From Natronococcus sp. A-GB7 (GTDB lineage: Archaea > Halobacteriota > Halobacteria > Halobacteriales > Natrialbaceae): 64,000 nucleotides of DNA. Within the stretch, counting starts at the first letter, position 1. Each line of letters starts with the position of its first letter. Shown piece by piece: positions 1-7,821 of this stretch. The DNA lies in contig NZ_JARUKV010000020.1 in NCBI RefSeq assembly GCF_029688865.1, positions 1 through 64,000 on the forward strand, in the 5' to 3' direction. Both the position numbers and the translations under genes were made by a program. Below the pieces are notes generated by a model. The model was given only the letters and a program-made list of their open reading frames with translations, searched no databases and was not told where the DNA came from.

Positions 1-1905
1 AGACTGTGTCTTTGGGAACTCATCAACAAACAGCACTTCTCGCGGACGAAACGGCTTGCCGTGCTCCCGGCCGACCATCGCCCGAATTTCCTCGCGCAGC
101 TCATCGGTTTCCTTGAATCCGTCCTCAACGACGACATAGAGGACTACTGCCGTCCCCGTCGTGTCATCGGGGACACCGACGGCCGCGGCCTGGTTCACTC
201 CATCGTGTTCCATTGCGGCGCTTTCTACCTCTGCCGGGCCGACCTTTCGGCCGGCGACGTTGAGGGCATCGTCGGCGCGCCCGTGGAGGAACCAGAGACC
301 GTCCTCGTCTTTCTGTGCCCAGTCACCGTGGTCCCACAGCGGCGGGTCCTCGAACGATGACCAGTACTCCTCAAGATAGCGCTCGTCACCGCACCAGAGC
401 GATTTCGTCATCGACGGACAGGAGTCACGAGCCACCAGATACCCACGCTCGTAGTCACCCTTGATGCTGTTACCGTCGTCATCAACAACGTCGATGTCCA
501 TGCCGAGGCCAGGACCGCCGAGCGTGCCGGGTTTGAGCGGCTGGATTGGCATCGGCATGAGGAAGCAGCCCATGATTTCGGTGCCCCCGCTGATGTTCAC
601 GATGGGCGTCTCGCCGCCGCCGACGTTCTCATAGAACCAGCGCCAAGACTCGGGGTCCCAGGGTTCACCCGTCGAACCGAGCATACGGAGCGAGGAGAGA
701 TCGTAGCCATCAACCCACTCATCTCCCTGTTTGCGAAGGGCCCGAATCGCCGTGGGAGAGATACCGAACTGGGTGAGTTTGTGGCGGTCGATCAGCTGCC
801 AGAACCGATCCGGCTGGGGGTGGTCCGGCGCACCTTCGTACATGAAGATGGTTCCGCCGAAGGCGTGGTTGCCGATGAGCGTCCAGGGACCCATCATCCA
901 GCCTATATCCGATACCCAAAAAAAGCGGTCCGAGGGCTTGAGATCGAACCCGAAATGGAGTTCCTTGGCGGCTTGCACCAACGCACCGGCGTGGGTGTGG
1001 ACGATGCCCTTGGGTTTGCCAGTGGTGCCCGACGAGTACAGAAGCATTGACTCCTGGTCTGACGGAAGCTCCGTGGTGTCGTAATCGTCGTCCTGGGCTT
1101 TGACCGCGTCGGTCCAGCGTTCGTCGCGGTTGTCGTTCCACGGGATCTCACCCTCGCTGACGAGCCCGAGTCGATCGAAGACAATAGTATGCTCGACGTG
1201 ACCGGCCTGCTGGATGGCGTTGTCGGCCGCTCCCTTCAGCATGATTTCCCCGCCCCGGCGCTGAAAGCCGTCACCGGTGAACAGGACGCTACACTCGGAG
1301 TCCTCAATGCGTGTCGCAGCGGCGTCGACGCCGAAGCCCGAGAAAATGGGGACTGCGATCGCGCCGACCTTGAAGCAGCCGTAGAGGATGGATATGACCT
1401 CGGGGACCATCGGCATGTACAGGCCGACGGTGTCGCCGGTCTCGACACCGCGCGCCTCGAGAGCGTTCGCGACCTGATTGGCCTGACGGTACAGTTCGTG
1501 GTAGGTCACCTCACGGATCTCGCCGTCCTCAGCTTCCCAGATACAGGCGACCTTGTTCCGGCGTTCGTTGTCGGAAGCGGCATGTCTGTCAAGGACGTTG
1601 TGAGCGATGTTGAGTTCGCCACCAGGGTACCAGTTGGTGAACTGCGGTCCTCTGGTGTTGTTTCGTACCTGATTATAGTCCGCGTAGAACTCTATATCGA
1701 GATAGTCGACGAGTTCGTCCCAGAACCACTCGACGCCCGAATCGGGGATGCCGTCGATCTCAGTCGTTGTGCGTTCGATGAGGTCGTCGTAGTCGTCGAT
1801 GTTGTATGCCCGCATGAACTGCCAGACGTTCGTCGACTCGACGAATTCCTGGCTTGGCTCATGGACAATATCTGTCTCTGTCAATGACTCCTCTTGCTCC
1901 GCCAT
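1..1905 (-). CDS. AMP-forming acyl-CoA synthetase (acetyl-/propionyl-CoA synthetase-like), 3' end off the left edge
   Basis: Adenylate-forming ligase: carboxylate + ATP + CoA gives acyl-CoA + AMP + PPi. The reading frame is open for 635 codons from ATG at 1905 to the window edge. Seen motifs are the P-loop-like SSGTTGKPKG near residue 290, STGEPWDPESW near 410, and the hinge region HGRADDALNVAGRKVGPAE. The last residues visible are FPKTQS, which is where the family's PKTxSGK motif with its catalytic lysine begins, so only the extreme C-terminus is missing. The N-terminal ACS-type extension (about 100 residues, with WFWDELVDYL) separates it from medium/long-chain ligases. It lies at the edge of a beta-oxidation island and may activate the same acid or free acetate/propionate. 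The exact substrate cannot be read from sequence. Confidence 0.9.
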   Translation of the reverse strand, partial: MAEQEESLTETDIVHEPSQEFVESTNVWQFMRAYNIDDYDDLIERTTTEIDGIPDSGVEWFWDELVDYLDIEFYADYNQVRNNTRGPQFTNWYPGGELNIAHNVLDRHAASDNERRNKVACIWEAEDGEIREVTYHELYRQANQVANALEARGVETGDTVGLYMPMVPEVISILYGCFKVGAIAVPIFSGFGVDAAATRIEDSECSVLFTGDGFQRRGGEIMLKGAADNAIQQAGHVEHTIVFDRLGLVSEGEIPWNDNRDERWTDAVKAQDDDYDTTELPSDQESMLLYSSGTTGKPKGIVHTHAGALVQAAKELHFGFDLKPSDRFFWVSDIGWMMGPWTLIGNHAFGGTIFMYEGAPDHPQPDRFWQLIDRHKLTQFGISPTAIRALRKQGDEWVDGYDLSSLRMLGSTGEPWDPESWRWFYENVGGGETPIVNISGGTEIMGCFLMPMPIQPLKPGTLGGPGLGMDIDVVDDDGNSIKGDYERGYLVARDSCPSMTKSLWCGDERYLEEYWSSFEDPPLWDHGDWAQKDEDGLWFLHGRADDALNVAGRKVGPAEVESAAMEHDGVNQAAAVGVPDDTTGTAVVLYVVVEDGFKETDELREEIRAMVGREHGKPFRPREVLFVDEFPKTQS

Positions 1906-2081
1906 AGTCGCCTATACATGTGCGCGCCTACAAGGTATAATTGCCGGTCATCAGTGCTCGAACGCAGCTGGTAGGACCCACCCGTCAGTCGAAGTAATAT
2001 TCATCCTGTGATCAATGTACTATGAAGCAGGAATAGATATTCTGTTTGTCCTCGAACACACCCAGCTCGCATTCCTGGAGT

Positions 2082-2579
2082 CTACTCCAGCCCAGCCTCC
2101 TTGTAGATCTCGGCGTGGTTCACGTAGAGTTCTTGCACGCGAGCGAGTTCCTCGAGATGTGCGTCCTCAATCGGTCGTGTCTCTGCGGGAGCGCCGTACG
2201 CAAGGTGGCCCTCCGAGATCGTTTGCCCCTCGGTCACCAGACTACCCGCAGCAACGAGGCAGTTTGACTCGACAATGGCATCTCTTTGGATGGTACTGGA
2301 CATTCCGATGAGCGAATCATCTTCGACAGTCGCGTAGTCAATGATGACGTTGTGCCCGATAGTTACACCGTCACCGATGGTCGCGCCGTGCAACATCGAG
2401 AACTCCTGAACATTTGTTTCGCTGCCGACGATGATCGGTCCGCCGTCGCCGCGAAGACAGACAAACGGCCAGAGACTCGATCGTTCGCCTACAGTGACGT
2501 CACCCACTGCGTACGCCAGTTCCGAAACAAATGCCGAGTCCGCAATCTCTGGAATTGAACCGAGTACTGATCGTTCCAT
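2082..2579 (-). CDS. Gamma-carbonic-anhydrase-fold (hexapeptide repeat) protein, PaaY/CaiE-like
   Basis: 165 residues of left-handed beta-helix hexapeptide repeats (VGDVTVGERSSLW, TIGDGVTIGHNVII), followed by a C-terminal helix. This is the usual size of the YrdA/PaaY/CaiE group. The frame is open further upstream, but the start at 2579 (MERSVLGSIPEIADSAFV) matches the family N-terminus; the preceding 67 codons look non-coding. Two of the three metal-binding histidines of gamma-carbonic anhydrases are present (His64, His76). The third position holds Asp81 (IIDYATV instead of the usual LHGCTI). PaaY, a family member, is a thioesterase in phenylacetate catabolism, and CaiE sits in carnitine operons, so a CoA-thioester-related role beside the acyl-CoA genes is plausible. 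Carbonic anhydrase activity is doubtful. Confidence 0.8.
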   Translation of the reverse strand: MERSVLGSIPEIADSAFVSELAYAVGDVTVGERSSLWPFVCLRGDGGPIIVGSETNVQEFSMLHGATIGDGVTIGHNVIIDYATVEDDSLIGMSSTIQRDAIVESNCLVAAGSLVTEGQTISEGHLAYGAPAETRPIEDAHLEELARVQELYVNHAEIYKEAGLE

Positions 2580-2772
2580 GCAACACCCGTACAGTGGGGC
2601 GTGATTTAGCAGTACCGGACGCTCCGCGTGCGGAGAATCCCGAACAATCATTCGGCCGTGAACTCTCGACATGCTCTGGTGGCTTCGGAAGGCGTACTCG
2701 ATTCCCGAGAGACGAATAGCAATCAGAGACGGATATTTTCCAGATACGGTCTCGTATGGGCCGTACCATTGA

Positions 2773-2988
2773 TTCGCCATTCAATTCAATCCAGAATCGG
2801 ATTTCGGATCTGTGGCTCTTGTGAGGGCGCTCTTCGGCAGTCTGGCGAAAGACACTGACAGCGAAACAATCAGTGAGGCCGTGAATCAGGTTCAGCGACC
2901 GGAGGAACTCGTAGATACGAGCGTCCCACTCCGAGCCTTGCTTGAAGAGGTCGCGGAACTTCGCCAACCATGGATAGAGCAGGACTAG
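2773..2988 (+). pseudogene. Unidentified 3' gene fragment
   Basis: A 71-codon open stretch with haloarchaeal acidic composition (ends LEEVAELRQPWIEQD then TAG at 2986-2988). It has no convincing start; the nearest in-frame start-like codon is GTG at 2821. An in-frame TGA at 2770 bounds it upstream. It looks like the C-terminus of a destroyed gene. I do not recognise the family. Confidence 0.35.
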
Positions 2989-2999
2989 AGGCACTCTGC

Positions 3000-3173
3000 T
3001 TAGTTGGTATAGTCGCTGTCTTCTGAGACGTATTCCTTGTCGTAGAGCATAGTTCGGTGATCATGCTCTATTGCTTGTTGAGACAATAACTCGTCAGTCA
3101 AGACCACTTCCAGCGGCTGGGAGAAGTCATCAACTCCCATGATTACCGGTCCAAATTCTTCGTCGTAATCAGT
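3000..3173 (-). pseudogene. Unidentified acidic C-terminal fragment or 46-residue miniprotein
   Basis: On the minus strand a frame runs from just after a TGA (3174-3176) to TAA at 3000-3002 and reads like coding sequence (DYDEEFGPVIMGVDDFSQP, ending YVSEDSDYTN). An ATG at 3140 would give 46 residues. The acidity and lack of compositional noise suggest a real protein end, convergent with the fragment at 2773-2988. Family not recognised. It is probably a remnant, but a small intact gene cannot be excluded. Confidence 0.35.
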
Positions 3174-3782
3174 TCATTCTTCGGCTGAGACGATCTGACG
3201 ATCGCTACCCTGCTCTCCTGTCCATCACGTTCGGCCGCCTTCTGGCGGCCCGCCGCGGTCAAGGCCTTCCCGCGGCAGATTTCGATCTTTCTATCAGATA
3301 TACCTGCTGGGTTTCATTGACTTGCGTTGGTCCATCGACTGTTTAAGAGATTCGCGAGCAGAGAATTATATATTGTCCGCATCCGACTGTGGAGGAGGTG
3401 TTTGCGGTCGAAGAAAATAAACGCGGTCTGAGCATATTCGGTCGTCGAAAAACAATTCTCTCTACATTGAATTACCGCTAGAACCCTTCTATGAGGGTCT
3501 GCTCGAATTCCACCGGGAGTCGAAGGCGAATCGCCGAAAAGGATGCCATACGAGAACGGGCAGAGTGAATTATGAATTCTTCAGGCACACACAGTACCGT
3601 TCTTCGGACAATTCCTCCCCGTCGTCTGGTGAGCAAAACCGATCGTCTGGAAGAACTACTCCGCCCCGACCCATATTACAGCAATACTAATGTAAAACAG
3701 TCGATGACCGCTTTGTTCAACCCTCCCGAACGGTTTGATCGAGACCTCAATGCTTTATGTACTGAAGTATTCAGAGGCCGGT
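3174..3782. other. Gene-poor decayed stretch
   Basis: No intact gene seen. It holds a perfect hairpin GGCCGCC-TTCT-GGCGGCC at 3233-3250 without a following T-run, several short frames with mixed codon use, and lower GC than its neighbours. A +strand frame of 82 codons starting at 3572 has a composition (many Arg, Ser, Pro) typical of non-coding reading and is not called. Confidence 0.5.
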
Positions 3783-3930
3783 ATGGACGACAAGAACGGA
3801 CGATCGATCAAGTCTGTTGAACACTCGATACCATCATTGAACACCTACGAGAACGGGGACCGATCGGCGTCTCGTTGATCAAGCGCACGCTCGGCTCTGC
3901 CGTACGTATGCGAAGGTGACAGTCCGAGTT
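3783..3930 (+). pseudogene. IclR-family regulator, N-terminal remnant (frameshifted)
   Basis: From ATG at 3783 the frame reads MDDKNGRSIKSVEHS, the usual opening of haloarchaeal IclR proteins (KSVExSxxIL). The continuation appears in a shifted frame as LDTIIEHLRERGPIGVSLI, corresponding to the first helix and turn of the winged HTH. After about residue 45 the similarity is lost. It is therefore a broken copy of the same family as the intact regulator at 4276-5040, but on the opposite strand. Confidence 0.55.
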
Positions 3931-4275
3931 TCGAGGCCGATGCCCAAATCTATTGTCTACAATCTTCGGTAAACAGGACGAATCCGTAGAATTGATCACA
4001 GTATCAGTGATCCTTCCCACTGACGCAATGAGTGGAAAAAGTCAAGAACCATCTAGCAACCTCACGGTGGAATTACACTAATACATTTGTAATCCGCATG
4101 TTGAAAATCGTCCCGTACACTGAACGACCCGACTCAAAACCAGGCGTTATAATGTGACGTTCCGCACTGATTTGGCTACTATTGGTCTCAAATCGAGCAG
4201 TATCGGCCGCCATTTCGCATGGTAGAATGCCACTGTATAATCCACCGGGCTCGATGACAGTGGACAGATGTCGTC
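3931..4275. other. Intergenic region
   Basis: No gene seen. It contains one GTTCCGCA half-site around 4152-4159, the inverse of the TGCGGAAC half-sites found upstream of the IclR gene. Confidence 0.45.
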
Positions 4276-5040
4276 TCAGCCGTACGCCAGCGTCACCTTG
4301 ATCTCGCCAGCCTTGTCTCGGAGTCGATCGACAAGTTCGTTCCGAACAGATTTATCCTTGAACCGACTAGCGGGACCAAACAGACCAAGTCCTCCAAGCA
4401 GATCATCATCCGGTGTATAGACCGGGACGGCTACGCCACAGAGTCCGCTCATATACTCCTCGTTGTTGATCCCATATCCCTGGTCGCGAATCTGATCGAG
4501 TTCCTCGTAGAGGGCATCCGGGTCTGTAATCGTGTTTGCTGTGTGCCGTTCGAGGTCCGTTTCTTCGATGTACCGGTCGATCTCGTCATCGTCCCAATCT
4601 GCGAGAATGACCTTCCCCGAAGCCAGCGAATATAACGGTCGACGCTTCCCGATCATCGTATCCGAGAGACTTCCATACCGGTGGAGGTAGACGCCTTCGT
4701 ACTCCTCCTCCACTAGGAACACGGCCCGCTCGTCGGTCTCCTGACCAAGTTCGAACACTTTGCGTTTCGCAGCCGTGTATCCCGCCTCGCGGTTCCGTGT
4801 CTTCTCGCTGATTTCAAGCAGTCCCAGGCCGATGTAATATCCACCATCAGTTTCGATGATGTACCCCATGTCGGTAAGCGTCGCGAGGTGACGATAGACT
4901 GTACTCTTCGAGAGGTTCGTTCGTTCGGTGATTTCAGTGATGGAGAGCCCCTCTTCGGTCTTCAGTGCTTCAAGGATCTCGAATGATTTTTTCGTCGTCG
5001 AGACACCCACATCGGTTCGGCCGTCCTGTTCTGTAGTCAT
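4276..5040 (-). CDS. IclR-family transcriptional regulator
   Basis: 254 residues: N-terminal winged HTH (about residues 15-75; recognition region LSKSTVYRHLATL) and C-terminal ligand-binding GAF-like domain with the family signatures YSLASGKVILA and YGINNEEYMSGLCGVAVPV. The start at 5040 (MTTEQDGRTDVG) is chosen over an in-frame ATG at 5136, because the intervening 32 codons are rich in Cys/Trp/Arg and unlike the family. IclR proteins in this setting usually sense an aromatic or organic acid and control the adjacent catabolic genes. The likely targets are the flanking acyl-CoA dehydrogenase and TRAP transporter. A candidate operator lies 101 bp upstream. Confidence 0.92.
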   Translation of the reverse strand: MTTEQDGRTDVGVSTTKKSFEILEALKTEEGLSITEITERTNLSKSTVYRHLATLTDMGYIIETDGGYYIGLGLLEISEKTRNREAGYTAAKRKVFELGQETDERAVFLVEEEYEGVYLHRYGSLSDTMIGKRRPLYSLASGKVILADWDDDEIDRYIEETDLERHTANTITDPDALYEELDQIRDQGYGINNEEYMSGLCGVAVPVYTPDDDLLGGLGLFGPASRFKDKSVRNELVDRLRDKAGEIKVTLAYG

Positions 5041-5140
5041 ATCTACCCATTCACCGATATAACAATCAATGTTCCGGAAGGCAAAACGGAGATACCACTG
5101 TGCGGAACAAGCGTAATCCAATCTGATCATCGGCACAAGT

Positions 5141-5157
5141 GTTTCACTATGCGGAAC
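5141..5157. promoter_or_regulatory. Candidate IclR operator upstream of the iclR gene
   Basis: GTTTCACTATGCGGAAC is a near-palindrome (arms GTTtC/GgAAC about a central CTATG). A second TGCGGAAC half-site is at 5101-5108. The core TTCACTATG recurs in the promoter region between the acyl-CoA dehydrogenase and TRAP genes at 6592-6604. Confidence 0.45.
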
Positions 5158-5296
5158 TCGAGGCAGAGTTCCAGGTCAGTCCCTCGAGTAGCGTTTTACC
5201 GATTCCAGTGATGAGTACTCTTGGTCACGAAGGCGTAGCTATTCAAGGATCAAAGAAAACGGAATAATCGATTCAGTATCGCTTCGAGCGACGATC

Positions 5297-6460
5297 CTAT
5301 TGGTAAGCCTGGAGACCGGTAAGCTCCTCGCCAAGGACGAGCGTGTGGATGTCGTGGGTACCCTCGTAGGTGTAGACGGTTTCCATGTTCGCCATGTGGC
5401 GCATCGGAGAGTAGTCGGTCGTAATACCGTTTCCGCCGAGCATTTCGCGGGCGACCTTGGACTGCTCCCGGGCCATCCTGACGTTGTTGCGCTTGGACAT
5501 CGAAACGTGCTGTGGCTGCATCTCGCCGCGCTCTTTGAGCTCCGCGAGCCGGTAGGCAAGCAGCTGGGCAAGGGTGATCTGAGTTGCCATCTCGGCAAGT
5601 TTCTGCTGTTGAAGCTGGAACCGGCCGATCGGGCCACCGAACTGTTCGCGATCGGTCGCGTACTGGCGGGCCTCCTCGAAGCAATCCCGTGCCGCACCGA
5701 CGGCTCCCCAAGCGATTCCGTAGCGAGCTTGGGTAAGACACGACAGCGGCCCCTTCATGCCCGACACACCCGGTAAGACGTTCTCCTCAGGCACGTGCAC
5801 GTCATTGAGTCCAATCTCGCCCGTGATCGACGCCCGCAGGGAGAGCTTCTCGGTGATCTTGTTCGTCGAGACGCCATCCCGATCGGTCTCTACGAGGAAC
5901 CCCCGAACAGGATCGTCCTCGGCAGAGCGATCGCGCGCCCAGACAACGGCGACGTCGGCAATTGGTGAGTTCGTGATCCACGTCTTGGCGCCGTTCAGCA
6001 CGTAGCCGTCATCGTCGCGTTCGGCGTACGTCGTCATTCCGGAGGGGTTCGAGCCGTGCTCGGGTTCGGTGAGTCCAAAGCAACCGATCGCTTCGCCTCG
6101 TCCCATCGCTGGAAGCCATTCCTCTTTCTGCTCCTCACTCCCGTACGCATGGATCGGATACATCACGAGTGCGCCCTGGACCGAGGCCATCGATCGGAGT
6201 CCCGAGTCGCCCGCTTCAAGTTCTTGCATTAGCAGGCCATAGGCGGTTTCGGAAACGTTGGGAGAGCCGTACCCCTCGAGGTTCGGCGCGTAAAAGCCGA
6301 GTTCACCCATTTCGGTAATGAGTTCCTCCGGGAAGGTCCCGGCTTCAAAGTGGTCGCCAATGTCGGGTTTGACGTGTTCCTCGACGAACTCCCGGGCAGT
6401 GTCCCGAATCATTCGCTCTTCCTGGTCGAGATCTGCCTCGAGCTGCACGAAATCCAGCAT
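5297..6460 (-). CDS. gcdH: Acyl-CoA dehydrogenase, glutaryl-CoA dehydrogenase type
   Basis: 387-residue FAD enzyme. It carries the acyl-CoA dehydrogenase signatures CFGLTEPEHGSNPSGM and a C-terminal YEGTHDIH, whose Glu is the catalytic base. KLSLRASITGEIGLNDV and LGGNGITTDYSPMRHMANM are typical of glutaryl-CoA dehydrogenases, which oxidise and decarboxylate glutaryl-CoA to crotonyl-CoA, passing electrons to ETF. The start at 6460 (MLDFVQLEADLDQEE) is preferred over an upstream ATG at 6508. It is divergent from the TRAP transporter and next to the IclR regulator; its ETF partner is encoded at 18.4-20.2 kb. A different short-chain acyl-CoA substrate remains possible. Confidence 0.9.
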   Translation of the reverse strand: MLDFVQLEADLDQEERMIRDTAREFVEEHVKPDIGDHFEAGTFPEELITEMGELGFYAPNLEGYGSPNVSETAYGLLMQELEAGDSGLRSMASVQGALVMYPIHAYGSEEQKEEWLPAMGRGEAIGCFGLTEPEHGSNPSGMTTYAERDDDGYVLNGAKTWITNSPIADVAVVWARDRSAEDDPVRGFLVETDRDGVSTNKITEKLSLRASITGEIGLNDVHVPEENVLPGVSGMKGPLSCLTQARYGIAWGAVGAARDCFEEARQYATDREQFGGPIGRFQLQQQKLAEMATQITLAQLLAYRLAELKERGEMQPQHVSMSKRNNVRMAREQSKVAREMLGGNGITTDYSPMRHMANMETVYTYEGTHDIHTLVLGEELTGLQAYQ

Positions 6461-6591
6461 ACCACCTAGTATGCTAAGGGAGCAATAGGCGTTGTGGTCT
6501 CCTATCACCGCAGACGACCGTACTCAGCGTTCTACCCTGCGGGAATCCCATCGATTTCTGGCAATTGATCGATCGATTCCGATGGTCGCAA

Positions 6592-6604
6592 TTCACTATG
6601 TGAA
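6592..6604. promoter_or_regulatory. Palindromic operator candidate between gcdH and the TRAP genes
   Basis: TTCACTATGTGAA is a palindrome with five-base arms around TAT. It shares TTCACTATG with the site upstream of the iclR gene (5141-5157). It lies in the divergent promoter region, 132 bp before the gcdH start and 168 bp before the binding-protein start. Confidence 0.45.
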
Positions 6605-6740
6605 ACGGCGTGACAACTCCCAGCTCGGTGCCTAACTTGTCAACACCGATCCAGGATATTCGAGCACAGACCGATTTCTCGTGGCACAAAAAACGATACG
6701 AGTGGCTCGCTGCGAACCAATACCGATACCAAGCGGTACT

Positions 6741-6750
6741 ATTATATATT
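6741..6750 (+). promoter_or_regulatory. TATA box of the TRAP operon
   Basis: ATTATATATT is followed about 27 nt later by ATG at 6772. That is the spacing expected for a leaderless haloarchaeal transcript and is the main reason for choosing 6772 as the start of the binding protein. Confidence 0.55.
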
Positions 6751-6771
6751 ATCACTATGGATTACCTTACC

Positions 6772-7815
6772 ATGCCGATCAGAGAACATTACAGCCGCCA
6801 GACTCGTCGTTCGTTGCTTGCTGGGGCTGGAATCGGGGCCGCTGCAGCGACCGCCGGCTGTCTCGATGATATCCAGGGTAGTCTCGAGGACGATGAACAA
6901 CACGACATCCGAATGCGTACTTCAGGGTCTGAAACGGCAGCTTACGGCGCTAATGAGGGAATTGCAAGTGTCGTTAACGATAATACCGATGCCGTGTACG
7001 TTGAGGCTCAAACGAGTTCGGGGACAGAGGCTAATATCGGCGCGCTCGACGACGAGAGCGCCGAGATGGTGTACATCCAGAACTGGTCTGCCAGGGAGGT
7101 CGCCGAGGGCGTCGAGCCGTTTGACGACCTCAGCTTCGAGATGGCCCAGGTGTTTCACTTTTATGACCTGCCGTGGTTCTTCTGTACGCCTGATGAGAAC
7201 CTCGAGACCCTCTCGGACATCGATGAAGGGACGACAATCTCGCCGACACCGGAGGGATCGGGAACCGCGCCCGCCCTTGAACACGCACTAGAACAGGTTG
7301 CGGGATACGATCGTGTTAGCTATGACTTCGGGGAGCAGGGTAACGCGATGAATGAGGGCCAGCTTGACGTTGGCGTCGGTACCTACATGAATTTCCAGAT
7401 CATCCCGGGCTGGATCCAGGAGATGATGGGGACAGTCGATCTGCACGTCCTCGGTGTCGACGACGAGATGCTCGAGGCATGGGAGGGCGACGACCAGCTG
7501 CTGATCGAATCGTTCGACGGCACCGAACTCGAGGGCGCCGCTTCGACGCCCGACGACGTTCACTGCCCGACGTTCGCCTACAATTTCGTCTGTCGGGACG
7601 ACCTTGATTACGATGCCGTCTACTCGTTCCTTGAGACGATGTACGATAACCGCGAGACGCTCCAGGAGTACAGCGCGTTACTCGAACGGCTTGAGGACGA
7701 CCAGTTCTGGGTCGAGAATATGTATGATGAGGTCCCGTTCCACGCCGCCGCCGCTGACTTCTACGAGGAGATCGGCGTCTGGTCCGACGAGTTCGAACGA
7801 GCGGACGGCGAGTAA
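6772..7815 (+). CDS. TAXI-family TRAP transporter solute-binding lipoprotein
   Basis: 347 residues. A twin-arginine signal (TRRSLLAGAG, Arg12-Arg13) leads to a lipobox ending TAGC with Cys30, so the protein is exported folded and anchored outside the membrane. The body matches TAXI-type TRAP binding proteins (SETAAYGANEGIASVVND, then DVGVGTYMNFQIIPGWIQEM). The fused permease follows after six bases, forming the usual two-gene TAXI TRAP system. Substrates of TAXI systems are generally small organic acids or amino acids; the setting suggests the acid degraded by the neighbouring enzymes. Upstream in-frame ATGs at 6610 and 6757 are less likely because the TATA box at 6741-6750 lies downstream of, or immediately before, them. 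Confidence 0.9.
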   Translation: MPIREHYSRQTRRSLLAGAGIGAAAATAGCLDDIQGSLEDDEQHDIRMRTSGSETAAYGANEGIASVVNDNTDAVYVEAQTSSGTEANIGALDDESAEMVYIQNWSAREVAEGVEPFDDLSFEMAQVFHFYDLPWFFCTPDENLETLSDIDEGTTISPTPEGSGTAPALEHALEQVAGYDRVSYDFGEQGNAMNEGQLDVGVGTYMNFQIIPGWIQEMMGTVDLHVLGVDDEMLEAWEGDDQLLIESFDGTELEGAASTPDDVHCPTFAYNFVCRDDLDYDAVYSFLETMYDNRETLQEYSALLERLEDDQFWVENMYDEVPFHAAAADFYEEIGVWSDEFERADGE

Positions 7816-7821
7816 CTAACG

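Noticed and set aside
3233-3250. Perfect hairpin GGCCGCC-TTCT-GGCGGCC as a terminator
   Set aside because: No T-run follows and no gene ends nearby; archaeal termination does not need hairpins.
3572-3820. 82-codon plus-strand frame
   Set aside because: Basic, Ser/Pro-rich translation unlike haloarchaeal proteins, and it overlaps the IclR remnant in another frame.
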